Positions 30,908-40,680 of a stretch of 64,000 bases of DNA are shown here, piece by piece (within the stretch, counting starts at the first letter, position 1; each line of letters begins with the position of its first letter). Below the pieces are notes generated by a model, which was not told the DNA's origin, searched no databases, and saw nothing but the letters and a program-made list of their open reading frames with translations. Source of the stretch: Streptomyces lunaelactis (GTDB lineage: Bacteria > Actinomycetota > Actinomycetes > Streptomycetales > Streptomycetaceae); assembly GCF_003054555.1 (NCBI RefSeq), contig NZ_CP026304.1:1550001-1614000 (forward strand), given 5' to 3'. Both the position numbers and the translations under genes were made by a program.

Positions 30908-31450
30908 TCAGATCTTGATCAGAGCCTCCAGCGGCGCCCCGCGCAGAGCCGGCTCCAGACGGGTCCGGCCGCCGAGGAAGCCGAGCTCCATGAGGACCGC
31001 GACGCCTGCGACATCCGCGCCTGCCCGGCGGATCAGCTCCAGCGAGGCACCGGCGGTGCCGCCGGTGGCGAGGACGTCGTCGATGACCATGACGCGGTCA
31101 CCCGCGCTGAGGTCCTCGGCGTGCACCTCGATCTCGGCGCTGCCGTACTCCAGCTCGTACGCCTGCGAGAGCGTCGCTCCGGGGAGCTTGCCCGCCTTGC
31201 GTACGGGGATGAAGCCCAGCCCGGCGCGGACCGCGGCCGGCGCGGCCAGGATGAAACCGCGCGCCTCCAGACCGACGATCTTCGTGGCCCCGTGGCGTAC
31301 ACAGAGCTCGGCGAGCGCGTCGGTCATGGCCGTGAAGGCCTCGAAGTCCGCGAGCAGGGGCGTGATGTCCTTGAACACCACGCCCGGCTTCGGATAGTCG
31401 GGGACATCACGGATGCGGCTGAGCAGGAGCTCCTGCGTGCCGACGGTCAT
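30908..31450 (-). CDS. apt: adenine phosphoribosyltransferase
   Basis: A 180-residue type I phosphoribosyltransferase that salvages adenine to AMP. The PRPP motif VMVIDDVLATGGTA is at 120-133, and KPGVVFKDITPLL (21-33) and GLEARGF (60-66) are typical of Apt. The ATG overlaps the secF stop (ATGA, 31447-31450). The secD-secF-apt-rel order is conserved with mycobacteria. Confidence 0.96.
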   Translation of the reverse strand: MTVGTQELLLSRIRDVPDYPKPGVVFKDITPLLADFEAFTAMTDALAELCVRHGATKIVGLEARGFILAAPAAVRAGLGFIPVRKAGKLPGATLSQAYELEYGSAEIEVHAEDLSAGDRVMVIDDVLATGGTAGASLELIRRAGADVAGVAVLMELGFLGGRTRLEPALRGAPLEALIKI

Positions 31451-32556
31451 CGACGCCTGCCGGAAGGACGGCCGCGGCCCCGGTTGCGCGGGCCGACGAC
31501 GGCTCCGGCCGCCGCGGCGTCGCCCGGTGCGTCGTCCTGCGGCTCACCCCGCTCGTCCCCGGCGTCCTCCGCGGACTCGCCCTTGGCGGCAGCGGCGGCG
31601 CGCTTGGCGAGGACGCGCTTCTTGAGCGCCTTCATCTGCGGCTCGCGCTCCTTGAGGTCGGCGACGAGCGGCGTGGCGATGAAGATCGAGGAGTACGCAC
31701 CCGCCGCGAGGCCGACGAACAGCGACAGCGAGATGTCGTTGAGCATGCCGGCGCCGAGGACACCGCCACCGATGAACAGCAGGCCGGCCACCGGCAGCAG
31801 CGCGACCACGGTGGTGTTGATGGAACGCACCAGCGTGCCGTTCAGGCTGCGGTTGGCGATCTCGCTGTAGGTGTAGCGGGTCTGCTTGGTGATGTCCTTC
31901 GAGCCCTCCTTGAGACCGTCGAAGACGACGACGGTGTCGTAGAGGGAGTAACCGAGGATGGTCAGCAGACCGATCACGGTGCCCGGCGTGACCTCGAATC
32001 CGACGAGTGCGTACACACCGATCGTGATGGTGAGGTCGTGGATCAGCGCGATCAGGGCGGCGATGGCCATCCGCCACTCGAAGGCGATCGCGAGATAGAT
32101 CACCACCAGGAGCATGAAGATCGCGAGACCGGTCCATGCCTTGTTGGCGATCTGCTCACCCCAGCTGGGGCCGACGATCTCGGCGTTGATCTTGTCCACC
32201 GGGATCTGCAGGTTGTCAGAGAGGGTCTCGTTGACCTTGTTCGCCTGGGTCTGGTCGAGCTCACTGACCTGGATCCGCAGGCCGCCGTTGCCGAGCTCCT
32301 GGACGATCGCGTCGTGGCCCGAGGCCTCTTCCGCGTACGTCTGAGCCTGGCTGACCGAAACACTCGTCTTCGGGGTGGTGAAGACGGCGCCGCCCTTGAA
32401 CTCGATACCCAGGTTGAGACCCTGCACCGCCAGGCCGACGATGGCCGTGATGGTGATCAGGATCGAGACCCCGTACCAGATCATCCGCTTGGCGACGAAG
32501 TCATAGCCGACCTCGCCGCGGTAGAGCCGGGCGCCGAGAGTGCCGAGTCGCGACAT
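31447..32556 (-). CDS. secF: protein translocase subunit SecF
   Basis: SecF joins SecD to pull proteins across the membrane using the proton gradient. The 369 residues contain six helices, the periplasmic GIEFKGGAVFT motif after helix 1 and the GYSLYDTVVVFDGLKE motif in the conserved core. A long basic/acidic cytoplasmic tail (about 320-369), including GRGRPSGRRR, is extra compared with E. coli. The start is ATG 32556, with a single base after the secD stop. Confidence 0.97.
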   Translation of the reverse strand: MSRLGTLGARLYRGEVGYDFVAKRMIWYGVSILITITAIVGLAVQGLNLGIEFKGGAVFTTPKTSVSVSQAQTYAEEASGHDAIVQELGNGGLRIQVSELDQTQANKVNETLSDNLQIPVDKINAEIVGPSWGEQIANKAWTGLAIFMLLVVIYLAIAFEWRMAIAALIALIHDLTITIGVYALVGFEVTPGTVIGLLTILGYSLYDTVVVFDGLKEGSKDITKQTRYTYSEIANRSLNGTLVRSINTTVVALLPVAGLLFIGGGVLGAGMLNDISLSLFVGLAAGAYSSIFIATPLVADLKEREPQMKALKKRVLAKRAAAAAKGESAEDAGDERGEPQDDAPGDAAAAGAVVGPRNRGRGRPSGRRR

Positions 32557-32557
32557 C

Positions 32558-34300
32558 TCAGGCCTCCTTCGGGTGGTCGGTGGGGGCGGAGGCGCGGCGG
32601 GAGCGGCGCAGCGGGGGCTTGGCACCGAGCCGCTTCGGGTCGAGGCCGGACCAGGGGTGGCCGTCCGCGAAGAACTTCATGCGGGCGAGCAGCGTCATGA
32701 TCGGCTTGGTGAAGAAGAACACCACGACCACGTCGAGCACGGTGGTCAGACCGAGCGTGAACGCGAAGCCCTGGACCTTGCCGACGGTGACGAGGAACAG
32801 CACCGCGGCGGCGAGGAACGACACGAAGTCGGAGACCAGGATGGTGCGCCGGGCGCGCGGCCAGGCGCGCTCGACGGCCGGCCGGAGGGTGCGGCCCTCG
32901 CGGATCTCGTCCCGGATGCGTTCGAAGTACACGATGAACGAGTCCGCGGTGATACCGATCGCAACGATCGCACCACACACCGCGGGCAGGTTCAGGGCGA
33001 AGCCGATGCCGGGGCCGAGCAGGGACATGATCGTGTACGTCAGGATCGCGGAGACGATGAGGCTGAGGATCGCGACCAGAGCCAGGCCGCGGTAGTACGC
33101 CACCAGATAGATGATGACCAGCGCGAGACCGATCGCACCGGCGATGAGGCCCGCCTGGAGCTGCTCGCCGCCGAGCGCGGCACTGACGGTCTGGGTGCTC
33201 TGCGCCTCGAAGGAGAGCGGGAGCGCACCGTAGGACAGGATGTTGCCCAGGTCCTGCGCGGACTCCTGGGTGAAGCTGCCGGAGATCTCGGCACTGGCGC
33301 TCAGCGTCTGGTTCACCGACGGCGCGGAGACGACCTCACCGTCGAGGACGATGGCGAACTGGTTCATCGGGGGCTGCTGCTGCGACAGCTTGCTGGTGAT
33401 CGCCTGGAACTTCTTCGAACCGCTGTTGGTGAAGTCCATCGTGACGATCCACATGCCGCGCTGCTGGTCGAGCTGGCCCTTGGCGTCGTCGACGTCCTTG
33501 CCGGAGACCTCGGCCGGGCCGAGTACGTACTTCTCCCACTCACCCGCGGAGTTCTTGCCACAGGCGAGGGTCGTGTCGCTGGGCTTGGCCTTGTCGCCGA
33601 GCGCGCCCCGGACCTTGTCGTTCCTGCAGTCGAGGGCCAGGAAGTCCTTCTGCAGCTTGTCCGCGGCCGCCGCGTCACCCGACGGAGTCGGCGTCGGAGT
33701 GGACTTGGGCGCGCCCGACCCGGAGGGAGTCGGCGTCGGCGCCTTCAGGGCCTCGGTCACCGCACGGCCCTGCGTGGTCGCCGTGGCCGTCGGCGTACCG
33801 GACGGCGGGGTGGCCGTCTCCGTGGCCTTGCCGTCCTTGGCCGTGCCCGACGCCGAGGCGCTCGGGGTGGGCTGCGGAGCCGTGGGAGTGCCGGCGGCGA
33901 CGGTCAGCACCGGCCGGAAGTAGAGCTGGGCGGTGGTACCGACCTGCTCACGGGCCTGCTGGGAATTCGTCCCCTTGGGGATGTTGACGATGATGTTCTT
34001 CTCGCCCTGGGTCTGAACCTCAGCCTCGGAGACGCCCAGACCATTGACACGGCGCTCGATGATGCCGACCGCGGTGTTCATGTTGGTCTCGTTGATGGCG
34101 TTCTTGTTGGCGACGGTGTTCTTCGCCTCGAGCGTGATGGTCGTACCGCCCGCCAGGTCGATACCCAGACGCGGCGTGAGCTGACCCGCAAAGAACATTC
34201 CGCCCGTGAGCGCGACCATGGCGATCAGGATCAGTACCAGGGCACGCCCCGGCTTCCCCTGAGCCCCCGTGGGCCTTCGGCCCCTATTCGGTGCTGCCAC
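32558..34300 (-). CDS. secD: protein translocase subunit SecD
   Basis: The 580-residue partner of SecF has helix 1 at about 19-39, the LGIDLAGGTTITL motif, the large extracytoplasmic domain, and five C-terminal helices starting near 410 with GALPLSFE, GITADSFIVYFERIRDE and DFVSFLAAAVLFL. Residues about 135-212 form a Ser/Thr/Pro/Ala-rich insert (PTPTPSGSG-like) in the extracytoplasmic domain that enteric SecD lacks. Two cysteines (C225, C247) just after it could form a disulfide. The start is GTG 34298-34300. The 146-bp gap to yajC holds no gene. Confidence 0.96.
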   Translation of the reverse strand: MAAPNRGRRPTGAQGKPGRALVLILIAMVALTGGMFFAGQLTPRLGIDLAGGTTITLEAKNTVANKNAINETNMNTAVGIIERRVNGLGVSEAEVQTQGEKNIIVNIPKGTNSQQAREQVGTTAQLYFRPVLTVAAGTPTAPQPTPSASASGTAKDGKATETATPPSGTPTATATTQGRAVTEALKAPTPTPSGSGAPKSTPTPTPSGDAAAADKLQKDFLALDCRNDKVRGALGDKAKPSDTTLACGKNSAGEWEKYVLGPAEVSGKDVDDAKGQLDQQRGMWIVTMDFTNSGSKKFQAITSKLSQQQPPMNQFAIVLDGEVVSAPSVNQTLSASAEISGSFTQESAQDLGNILSYGALPLSFEAQSTQTVSAALGGEQLQAGLIAGAIGLALVIIYLVAYYRGLALVAILSLIVSAILTYTIMSLLGPGIGFALNLPAVCGAIVAIGITADSFIVYFERIRDEIREGRTLRPAVERAWPRARRTILVSDFVSFLAAAVLFLVTVGKVQGFAFTLGLTTVLDVVVVFFFTKPIMTLLARMKFFADGHPWSGLDPKRLGAKPPLRRSRRASAPTDHPKEA

Positions 34301-34446
34301 CTTCTCGTTTCTCCCTGTCCAACCGTCCCGTGCCGGGTGTGCGCCGGGGCGGCCACGAAGTGTTGTGGGGACCTGCCCCCGCAGAAGTCAGCACGGCCCA
34401 GGGACCGCCGGGCGCCGATGGGCGCCGCCGCGGTCCCCGATCGTGG

Positions 34447-34944
34447 CTACTTCGCGTCGGACTCGCCGTTGGTCTTGCCGTCCTTGGACTCGATGTCCTT
34501 CGGCTCGGCGTCGCCCTCGGCCTCGGCCTCGTCCTTGACCTCGTCGGCCTCGGGCTTCTTGCCGAGGTCGATCTTGGCGTCGTCCGAGGTGTCGGAGTCC
34601 GTGGTCCCGGTCAGCGAGGAAGCGTCGTCCGGCACGACATGGCCGTCGACCTCGAGGTCGCCGTCGCCGTGCACGATGCGGTTGTACTCCGCGTCGTCGA
34701 GGACCGCGCCGATAGCGTTCTTGGCGTAGATGGCGTGGACGCCGGGGGCCACCTCGAGGAGGACCGTGTCGTCGTGCAGCTCCTTGACGGTGGCGTACAT
34801 GCCCCCGATCGTCCGAACGCCGGTGCCGGGCTGCATATCGTTGCGCATCTGCGCAGCCGCCTGCTGCTTCTTCTTGGCGGACCGGGTCATCAGGAACATG
34901 GCCCCGATGAGCACGATGAAGGGGAGGAGGGTCACGAGAGACAC
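34447..34944 (-). CDS. yajC: preprotein translocase subunit YajC
   Basis: YajC is the small partner of SecDF. The 165-residue product has one N-terminal helix (VTLLPFIVLIGAMFLMT, about 4-20), a basic turn RSAKKKQQ, and the YajC core GTGVRTIGGMYATVKELHDDTVLLEVAPG. A long acidic tail (about 110-165) is rich in Asp, Glu and Lys. I choose the GTG at 34942-34944 (AAGGA upstream); a GTG at 34965 would add seven residues without a ribosome site. It is the first gene of the yajC-secD-secF-apt unit. Confidence 0.92.
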   Translation of the reverse strand: MSLVTLLPFIVLIGAMFLMTRSAKKKQQAAAQMRNDMQPGTGVRTIGGMYATVKELHDDTVLLEVAPGVHAIYAKNAIGAVLDDAEYNRIVHGDGDLEVDGHVVPDDASSLTGTTDSDTSDDAKIDLGKKPEADEVKDEAEAEGDAEPKDIESKDGKTNGESDAK

Positions 34945-35111
34945 GGGACGGAACTTCCTTCGCACGACCGCGCTGGTGAGGCGGCCTTATCTACGGGGGT
35001 GGGCACGCCGACCTGGAAGGTGCGGCATCGGCGGAGTCTAAGCGAGTCCGCATCGATGGAACAACGCCCAGCATCCCACCGTGGTTCCTGACCGTGCACC
35101 TATCCGCGCCG

Positions 35112-36191
35112 TTACGTCCCGAACAGCCCCGGTTGTCCGCTTGCGCCAGGGGCCTGCTGCGGCGGCAGAAGACCGAGATGCGCCCATGCTGCCGGGGTCG
35201 CGACCCTGCCGCGCGGGGTGCGGGCCAGCAGTCCCTCCCGTACCAGGAAGGGCTCAGCGACCTCCTCGACCGTCTCGCGCTCCTCCCCCACGGCCACCGC
35301 GAGGGTGGACAGACCCACCGGGCCGCCGCCGAAGAGCTTGAGCAGCGCCTGGAGCACGGCGCGGTCGAGGCGGTCGAGGCCGCGGGCGTCGACCTCGTAG
35401 ACCTTCAGGGCCGCGGCGGCCACCTCGCGGGTGATCAGGCCGTCGGCCTTGACCTGGGCGTAGTCGCGGACGCGGCGCAGCAGCCGGTTGGCGATACGGG
35501 GCGTACCTCGGGAGCGGCCGGCGATCTCGGCGGCGCCGTCGGCCTCTATGCCGACGTCGAGGAGCCGGGCGGAGCGGTGGATGACCCGCTCCAGCTCGGC
35601 GGGGTCGTAGAACTCCATGTGTGCGGTGAAGCCGAAGCGGTCGCGCAGCGGGGGCGGCAGCAGTCCGGCCCGGGTGGTGGCGCCGACCAGGGTGAAGGGA
35701 GGGAGCTCGAGCGGGATTGCGGTGGCGCCCGGCCCCTTGCCGACGATCACGTCGACCCGGAAGTCCTCCATCGCCATGTAGAGCATCTCTTCGGCGGGGC
35801 GGGACATCCGGTGGATCTCGTCGAGGAAGAGGACCTCGCCCTCCTGGAGGGAGGAGAGGATCGCGGCCAGATCGCCGGCGTGCTGGATGGCGGGGCCGGA
35901 GGTGATCCGGAGCGGGGCGTTCATCTCCGCCGCGATGATCATGGAGAGGGAGGTCTTGCCCAGCCCGGGGGCGCCGGAGAGCAGCACATGGTCGGCGGTG
36001 CCGCCGCGCGCGAGGGCCGCTTTCAGGACCAGGTCCAGCTGCTCTCGGACGCGCTCCTGGCCGACGAACTCCTCCAGCGACTTCGGCCGCAGCGCCGCTT
36101 CGACCGCCTGGTCCTCGCCGTCGGCGGACGCGCCGACGAGCCGCTCGGTGGCGGTGTCGTCGGTCGGCGGTGCGGTGTCGTCCCAGTTCAC
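35112..36191 (-). CDS. ruvB: Holliday junction branch-migration ATPase RuvB
   Basis: A 359-residue AAA+ motor that drives branch migration with RuvA. Walker [10 protein letters not shown] is at 73-81, Walker B FLDEIHRM follows, then [18 protein letters not shown] and the winged-helix C-domain ([17 protein letters not shown]). The N-terminal 35 residues are an acidic extension. The start is GTG 36189-36191, 63 nt downstream of the ruvA stop. Confidence 0.97.
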   Translation of the reverse strand: MNWDDTAPPTDDTATERLVGASADGEDQAVEAALRPKSLEEFVGQERVREQLDLVLKAALARGGTADHVLLSGAPGLGKTSLSMIIAAEMNAPLRITSGPAIQHAGDLAAILSSLQEGEVLFLDEIHRMSRPAEEMLYMAMEDFRVDVIVGKGPGATAIPLELPPFTLVGATTRAGLLPPPLRDRFGFTAHMEFYDPAELERVIHRSARLLDVGIEADGAAEIAGRSRGTPRIANRLLRRVRDYAQVKADGLITREVAAAALKVYEVDARGLDRLDRAVLQALLKLFGGGPVGLSTLAVAVGEERETVEEVAEPFLVREGLLARTPRGRVATPAAWAHLGLLPPQQAPGASGQPGLFGT

Positions 36192-36254
36192 AGTGGATTG
36201 CCTCGCGGGGTCGGCCGGGTGGGTCAGCGGGTGCGGGTCAGCCAGGTCGTCGGG

Positions 36255-36881
36255 TCAGCGGGTGCGGTTCAGGGTCTGCAGGGCGGCCTTCAGCAGCGGG
36301 CCCACCTGGGGCGTGCCGCCCCCGGCGACGGCGGCCTCGGCCTGCGGAGCGACCGCTGCGACCGCCTCGTCGGCCTCCCGGGTGGCATAGCCGAGCCCGA
36401 TCAGCGCCGCGTGCAGCTGGTCGCGCCATGACGCGGATACGGCGGTGCCGATGCCCTGCCTGCCGATATGCGCGCCCACCGGCTCTCCCAGCCGGTCCTT
36501 CAGCTCCAGCAGCAGCTTCTGTGCGCCCTTCTTGCCGATGCCCGGCACGGCGGTCAGCGTCTTCTCGTCGCCGGTCGCCACGGCGACGCGCAGGGCGTCC
36601 GGGCTGTGCACGGCGAGCATCGCCTGGGCCAGCCGCGGGCCGACGCCGCTCGCGGTCTGCAGCAGCTCGAAGACCTGGCGCTCGTCGTCGTCCACGAAGC
36701 CGTAGAGCGTGAGCGAGTCCTCCCGTACGACGAGGGAGGTGGCGAGCTTGGCCTCCTTGCCGATGCGCAGCCGCGAGAGCGTGTTCGGGGTGCACAGGAC
36801 GGCCATGCCGATGCCGCCGACCTCGATGACCGCGGTGGTGGGGGCGAGGGCGGCGACCGGGCCGCTCACGAAGGCGATCAT
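36255..36881 (-). CDS. ruvA: Holliday junction binding protein RuvA
   Basis: A 208-residue protein: OB-fold N-domain ([25 protein letters not shown]), two helix-hairpin-helix motifs ([13 protein letters not shown] and [18 protein letters not shown]), and a C-terminal domain that contacts RuvB. The length is normal. The ATG overlaps the ruvC stop (ATGA, 36878-36881). Confidence 0.96.
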   Translation of the reverse strand: MIAFVSGPVAALAPTTAVIEVGGIGMAVLCTPNTLSRLRIGKEAKLATSLVVREDSLTLYGFVDDDERQVFELLQTASGVGPRLAQAMLAVHSPDALRVAVATGDEKTLTAVPGIGKKGAQKLLLELKDRLGEPVGAHIGRQGIGTAVSASWRDQLHAALIGLGYATREADEAVAAVAPQAEAAVAGGGTPQVGPLLKAALQTLNRTR

Positions 36882-37408
36882 GCGGTACGGCCTTTCGATG
36901 CGTGCAGTGCGACGGCTTGCTGGAGGCGGTTCTGCGCGGGGCCGCGCCAGATGTGACAGATGGCGAGGGCGAGAGCGTCCGCCGCGTCGGCGGGTCTGGG
37001 TGGGGCATCCAGCCGCAGCAGCCGGGTCACCATCGCTCCGACCTGTGTCTTGTCGGCCCGGCCGCTGCCAGTGACGGCGGCCTTGACCTCGCTGGGCGTG
37101 TGCAGTGCGACGGGGATGCCGCGGCGGGAGGCACAGAGCATGGCGATCGCGCTGGCCTGGGCGGTGCCCATCACCGTACTGACGTTGTGCTGGCTGAACA
37201 CCCGCTCCACGGCGACGAATTCGGGCCGGTACTCGTCCAGCCATTGCTCGATGCCCTGCTCGATGGCGACCAGGCGGCTGCCGAGCTCGGCGTCCGCCGA
37301 CGTACGTACGACGCCGACGCCGAGCATCGTCAGCGGGCGGCCCGCGACGCCTTCGACCACACCGACGCCGCACCGGGTCAGTCCGGGATCCACGCCCAGT
37401 ACCCGCAT
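36878..37408 (-). CDS. ruvC: crossover junction endodeoxyribonuclease RuvC
   Basis: A 176-residue RNase H-fold resolvase that nicks Holliday junctions symmetrically. The four acidic residues are present: D7 (GVDPGL), E68 (AVERVF), D141 and D144 ([10 protein letters not shown]). The start is ATG 37406-37408. It heads the ruvC-ruvA-ruvB unit, 168 nt downstream of yebC. Confidence 0.97.
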   Translation of the reverse strand: MRVLGVDPGLTRCGVGVVEGVAGRPLTMLGVGVVRTSADAELGSRLVAIEQGIEQWLDEYRPEFVAVERVFSQHNVSTVMGTAQASAIAMLCASRRGIPVALHTPSEVKAAVTGSGRADKTQVGAMVTRLLRLDAPPRPADAADALALAICHIWRGPAQNRLQQAVALHASKGRTA

Positions 37409-37528
37409 CGTGCGCCCCCTCCCCCTTTGCGGCTAAACCGCCGCCGCTCTCGCGGAGGTGGCTGCTCGCCATCGTGGTTTCTCAATTGATGGTTTCGGTC
37501 CTCAGGCTAACCGGCGCCTCTGACAACG

Positions 37529-37565
37529 ACGGCGGGCCGACGGGTGTGTCCCGTCGGCCCGCCGT
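37529..37565 (-). terminator. hairpin after yebC
   Basis: A 16-17 bp stem (37529-37544 with 37550-37565, core GGCGGGCCGACGGG) has a 5-nt loop. It begins 12 bp past the yebC stop and separates yebC from ruvC. Confidence 0.8.
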
Positions 37566-37576
37566 TTGACCGCCCG

Positions 37577-38329
37577 TCAGGCGTCGACCTTCTCCATGAC
37601 CTCGTCCGAGACGTCGAAGTTGGCGAAGACGTTCTGCACATCGTCGCTGTCCTCGAGCGCGTCGATCAGCTTGAAGATCTTGCGTGCGCCCTCTTCGTCG
37701 AGCTCGACCTGCATGGTGGGCAGGAAGTTGGCCTCGGCGGAGTCGTAGTCGATGCCCGCCTCCTGCAGCGCGGTGCGGACCGCGACCATGTCGGTGGCCT
37801 CGCTGACGACCTCGTACGAGTCACCCAGGTCGTTGACCTCTTCGGCGCCGGCTTCCAGCACCGCGCCCAGGACGTCGTCCTCGGACAGTTCGCCCTTGGG
37901 GACGATCACGACGCCCTTGCGGTTGAAGAGGTACGAGACGGAACCCGGGTCGGCCATCGAGCCGCCGTTGCGCGTCATCGCGACGCGTACGTCGGACGCG
38001 GCGCGGTTGCGGTTGTCGGTCAGGCACTCGATGAGCACCGCGACACCGTTCGGGCCGTAACCCTCGTACATGATCGTCTGGTAGTCGACGCCGCCCGCCT
38101 CAAGACCGCCTCCGCGCTTGACCGCGGAGTCGATGTTCTTGTTGGGGACGGAGCTCTTCTTCGCCTTCTGGATGGCGTCGACGAGCGTCGGGTTACCCTC
38201 GGGGTCCACGCCGCCGGTGCGGGCCGCAACCTCGATGTTCTTGATCAGCTTTGCGAAGAGCTTGCCGCGCTTGGCGTCAACCACGGCCTTCTTGTGCTTC
38301 GTCGTAGCCCATTTAGAGTGGCCGGACAT
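37577..38329 (-). CDS. YebC/PmpR family protein
   Basis: A 250-residue three-domain YebC/TACO1 protein beginning [23 protein letters not shown]. Family members were described as transcription factors; recent work links some to relief of ribosome stalling at proline stretches, parallel to EF-P. The sequence supports the family but not a choice of role. The gene next to ruvC is conserved in many bacteria. The start is ATG 38327-38329. Confidence 0.96.
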   Translation of the reverse strand: MSGHSKWATTKHKKAVVDAKRGKLFAKLIKNIEVAARTGGVDPEGNPTLVDAIQKAKKSSVPNKNIDSAVKRGGGLEAGGVDYQTIMYEGYGPNGVAVLIECLTDNRNRAASDVRVAMTRNGGSMADPGSVSYLFNRKGVVIVPKGELSEDDVLGAVLEAGAEEVNDLGDSYEVVSEATDMVAVRTALQEAGIDYDSAEANFLPTMQVELDEEGARKIFKLIDALEDSDDVQNVFANFDVSDEVMEKVDA

Positions 38330-38391
38330 CTGCCTGTCTCCTTCGCGTAACCAATTTCTGAACGAACCCCAGAGATCCTACCGGGATCGTG

Positions 38392-38991
38392 TCAGGACGC
38401 CGCGCGCACCATGTCGACGAAAAGGGCGTGCACCCGGTGGTCGCCGGTCAGTTCGGGGTGGAACGACGTGGCCAGGACATTGCCCTGGCGTACGGCGACG
38501 ATGTGGCCCCCGTGCTCGGCGAGCACCTCGACCTCGGCGCCCACCGACTCCACCCAGGGAGCGCGGATGAAGACACCCTCGACCGGTCCGTCGTCCACGC
38601 CCGCGACCTCGACGGCCGCTTCGAAGGACTCGTTCTGCCGCCCGAAGGCATTGCGGCGGACGATCATGTCGATGCCGCCGAGCGTCTCCTGGCCCGAGCG
38701 CGGGTCGAGGATCTTGTCGGAGACCATGATCAGGCCGGCGCAGGTGCCGTAGACGGGCAGGCCCGCGGCGATCCGCTCGCGCAGCGGCTCCAGCATGCCG
38801 AAGAGCGCGACGAGCTTGGACATGGTGGTGGACTCGCCGCCGGGGATGACGAGGCCGTCGACCTCCGCGAGTTCCTCGGGGCGCCGGACCGGCCTGGCCA
38901 CGGCGTCCGCCGCGGCCAGGGCGATCAGGTGCTCCCGTACGTCGCCCTGCAGAGCCAGAACCCCGATCACAGGGGAACCGGGAGTGGTCAT
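38392..38991 (-). CDS. pdxT: pyridoxal 5'-phosphate synthase glutaminase subunit
   Basis: PdxT releases ammonia from glutamine for PdxS. The 199-residue class I glutaminase has the triad C84 (GTCAGL), H178 and E180 (SFHPEL), plus the oxyanion loop PGGEST. The ATG shares one base with the pdxS stop (TAATG), so the subunits are made in a coupled way. Confidence 0.97.
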   Translation of the reverse strand: MTTPGSPVIGVLALQGDVREHLIALAAADAVARPVRRPEELAEVDGLVIPGGESTTMSKLVALFGMLEPLRERIAAGLPVYGTCAGLIMVSDKILDPRSGQETLGGIDMIVRRNAFGRQNESFEAAVEVAGVDDGPVEGVFIRAPWVESVGAEVEVLAEHGGHIVAVRQGNVLATSFHPELTGDHRVHALFVDMVRAAS

Positions 38992-39905
38992 TACCAGCCC
39001 CGGTTCGCGTAGCGCTCGGTCTCGGGGAGGGTGTCGCAGTTGATGCCGACCATGGCCTCGCCCAGGTTGCGGGAGGCGTCCGCGATGATCTTGGGGTCGT
39101 CGTAGAAGGTGGTGGCCTTCACGATGGCGGCAGCGCGCTTGGCGGGGTCGCCCGACTTGAAGATGCCGGAGCCGACGAAGACGCCCTCGGCGCCGAGCTG
39201 GCGCATCAGCGCGGCGTCGGCGGGAGTTGCCACACCACCGGCGGAGAAGAGGACCACCGGCAGCTTGCCCAGCTCGGAGACCTCCTTGACCAGCTCGTAC
39301 GGGGCGCGGAGCTCCTTGGCGGCGGCGTACAGCTCGTTGTTGTCGTAGCCGCGCAGGCGAGCGATCTCGTTCTTGATCTGGCGCAGGTGGCGGACGGCCT
39401 CGACGACATTGCCGGTGCCGGCCTCGCCCTTCGAGCGGATCATGGCCGCGCCCTCGGCGATACGGCGCAGGGCCTCACCCAGGTTGGTGGCGCCACAGAC
39501 GAAGGGGGTGGTGAAGGCGAACTTGTCGGAGTGGTTCACCTCGTCGGCCGGGGTCAGCACCTCGGACTCGTCGATGTAGTCGACGCCGAGGGACTGCAGC
39601 ACCTGGGCCTCGACGAAGTGGCCGATCCGGGACTTGGCCATGACCGGGATCGACACCGCGTCGATGATCTCCTCGATCATGTTCGGGTCGGACATCCGGG
39701 CGACGCCGCCGTCCTTGCGGATGTCGGCGGGAACCCGCTCCAGGGCCATGACGGCGACCGCGCCCGCGTCCTCGGCGATCTTCGCCTGCTCGGCGTTGAC
39801 CACGTCCATGATCACGCCGCCCTTGAGCTGCTCGGCCATTCCGCGCTTGACGCGCGCGGTGCCGGTCTCGGGGGCCTGCGGGGTGGTGGGGAGGGTGCTG
39901 GACAC
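38991..39905 (-). CDS. pdxS: pyridoxal 5'-phosphate synthase subunit PdxS
   Basis: PdxS condenses ribose 5-phosphate, glyceraldehyde 3-phosphate and ammonia into pyridoxal phosphate. The 304 residues form a TIM barrel with the lysine-bearing segments MAKSRIGHF and [10 protein letters not shown], both catalytic in this family. The N-terminal 20 residues are variable. The start is GTG 39903-39905 with a GAGG-type ribosome site. No divergent MocR-type pdxR regulator is adjacent. Confidence 0.97.
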   Translation of the reverse strand: MSSTLPTTPQAPETGTARVKRGMAEQLKGGVIMDVVNAEQAKIAEDAGAVAVMALERVPADIRKDGGVARMSDPNMIEEIIDAVSIPVMAKSRIGHFVEAQVLQSLGVDYIDESEVLTPADEVNHSDKFAFTTPFVCGATNLGEALRRIAEGAAMIRSKGEAGTGNVVEAVRHLRQIKNEIARLRGYDNNELYAAAKELRAPYELVKEVSELGKLPVVLFSAGGVATPADAALMRQLGAEGVFVGSGIFKSGDPAKRAAAIVKATTFYDDPKIIADASRNLGEAMVGINCDTLPETERYANRGW

Positions 39906-40035
39906 GGAGGGACCTCGCTCGGTGAAAGGAGTTGATGCCGCACTGATGCAACCCCCGAGGACCAGTCCACAGCAAGGGCCAATGAACAGCCTGTGGATCG
40001 TTTTGGAAGCGCGGGTGCCGGTGTGGCTGTCCGGC

Positions 40036-40581
40036 TCAGGTGCCCGGGCGGTCGGCGAGGGCTACGGGCGGCTCGTCGTCCATCTCGAAGGCCAGCGGGA
40101 ACGGCGCGTGGCCGGCGAGCCGGAACCAGCGGACCGCACGGTGGCGGCGCAGCGCGCGCGCCGCGCGTACGGCGTCGTTGTGGAACCGGCGCGCCATGGG
40201 GACCCGGCGTACGGCCTGCGCGAGCTCGCCGGCGGCTTCCTCACCACCGGGGACCTGGCGCACCGCCTCGACCTGCACCGCTTCCCCGAAGACGGCCCGC
40301 AGCGCGGCGCTGAGCTCGCTCTCCGCGACCTCGCGCTGCTCCTCCTCCGCCTGTCGCGCGGCGTGCGCGGCCTCGTACAGCACGATCGACGCCGCCGGAT
40401 CGAGCACGCCGGAGGTGGCGAGTTCCTGGGTGACCGAGGCGCGGCGCAGGAGCTGGGCGTCGAGGGCCGCTCGGGCTGCGTCGATCCGGGTGTGCAGCCG
40501 GTCGAGCCGTCCGGCGGTCCAGCTCAGATACAGGCCGATCGCGACGAGGGCGACGACGATCCAGATCAGGGTTTCGGTCAC
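40036..40581 (-). CDS. LemA-like membrane protein
   Basis: A 181-residue protein has one N-terminal helix ([17 protein letters not shown]). A helical region with [24 protein letters not shown] and, near the end, [36 protein letters not shown] match the LemA pattern (coiled helical bundle, FN.AV...Y..... F). The similarity is distant and the function unknown. GTG 40581 is chosen because it gives the transmembrane start; a TTG three codons upstream is possible. It lies alone between pdxS and the pim genes. Confidence 0.7.
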   Translation of the reverse strand: MTETLIWIVVALVAIGLYLSWTAGRLDRLHTRIDAARAALDAQLLRRASVTQELATSGVLDPAASIVLYEAAHAARQAEEEQREVAESELSAALRAVFGEAVQVEAVRQVPGGEEAAGELAQAVRRVPMARRFHNDAVRAARALRRHRAVRWFRLAGHAPFPLAFEMDDEPPVALADRPGT

Positions 40582-40630
40582 GGGCGGCAAGGCTACCGGT
40601 GGCCACGCCGGGCGTGAGAGCCCCCCTGGC

Positions 40631-40677
40631 CGGGGCTCAGCCCCGGACCCCGCGCCTCAAACGCCGGCGAGGCTGAA
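40631..40677. repeat. GC-rich intergenic repeat, copy 3
   Basis: CGGGGCTCAGCCCCGGACCC is followed by CGCGCCTCAAACGCCGGCGA and GGCTGAA. The second half (CTCAA-CGCCGGCG) recurs in the 50459 copy. It sits just past the 3' end of the pimA-like gene on the minus strand. Confidence 0.6.
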
Positions 40678-40680
40678 CTC

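Noticed and set aside
39906..40035. Riboswitch or PdxR site before pdxS
   Set aside because: No MocR-type regulator is adjacent and no known operator or conserved RNA could be recognised in this 130-bp gap.
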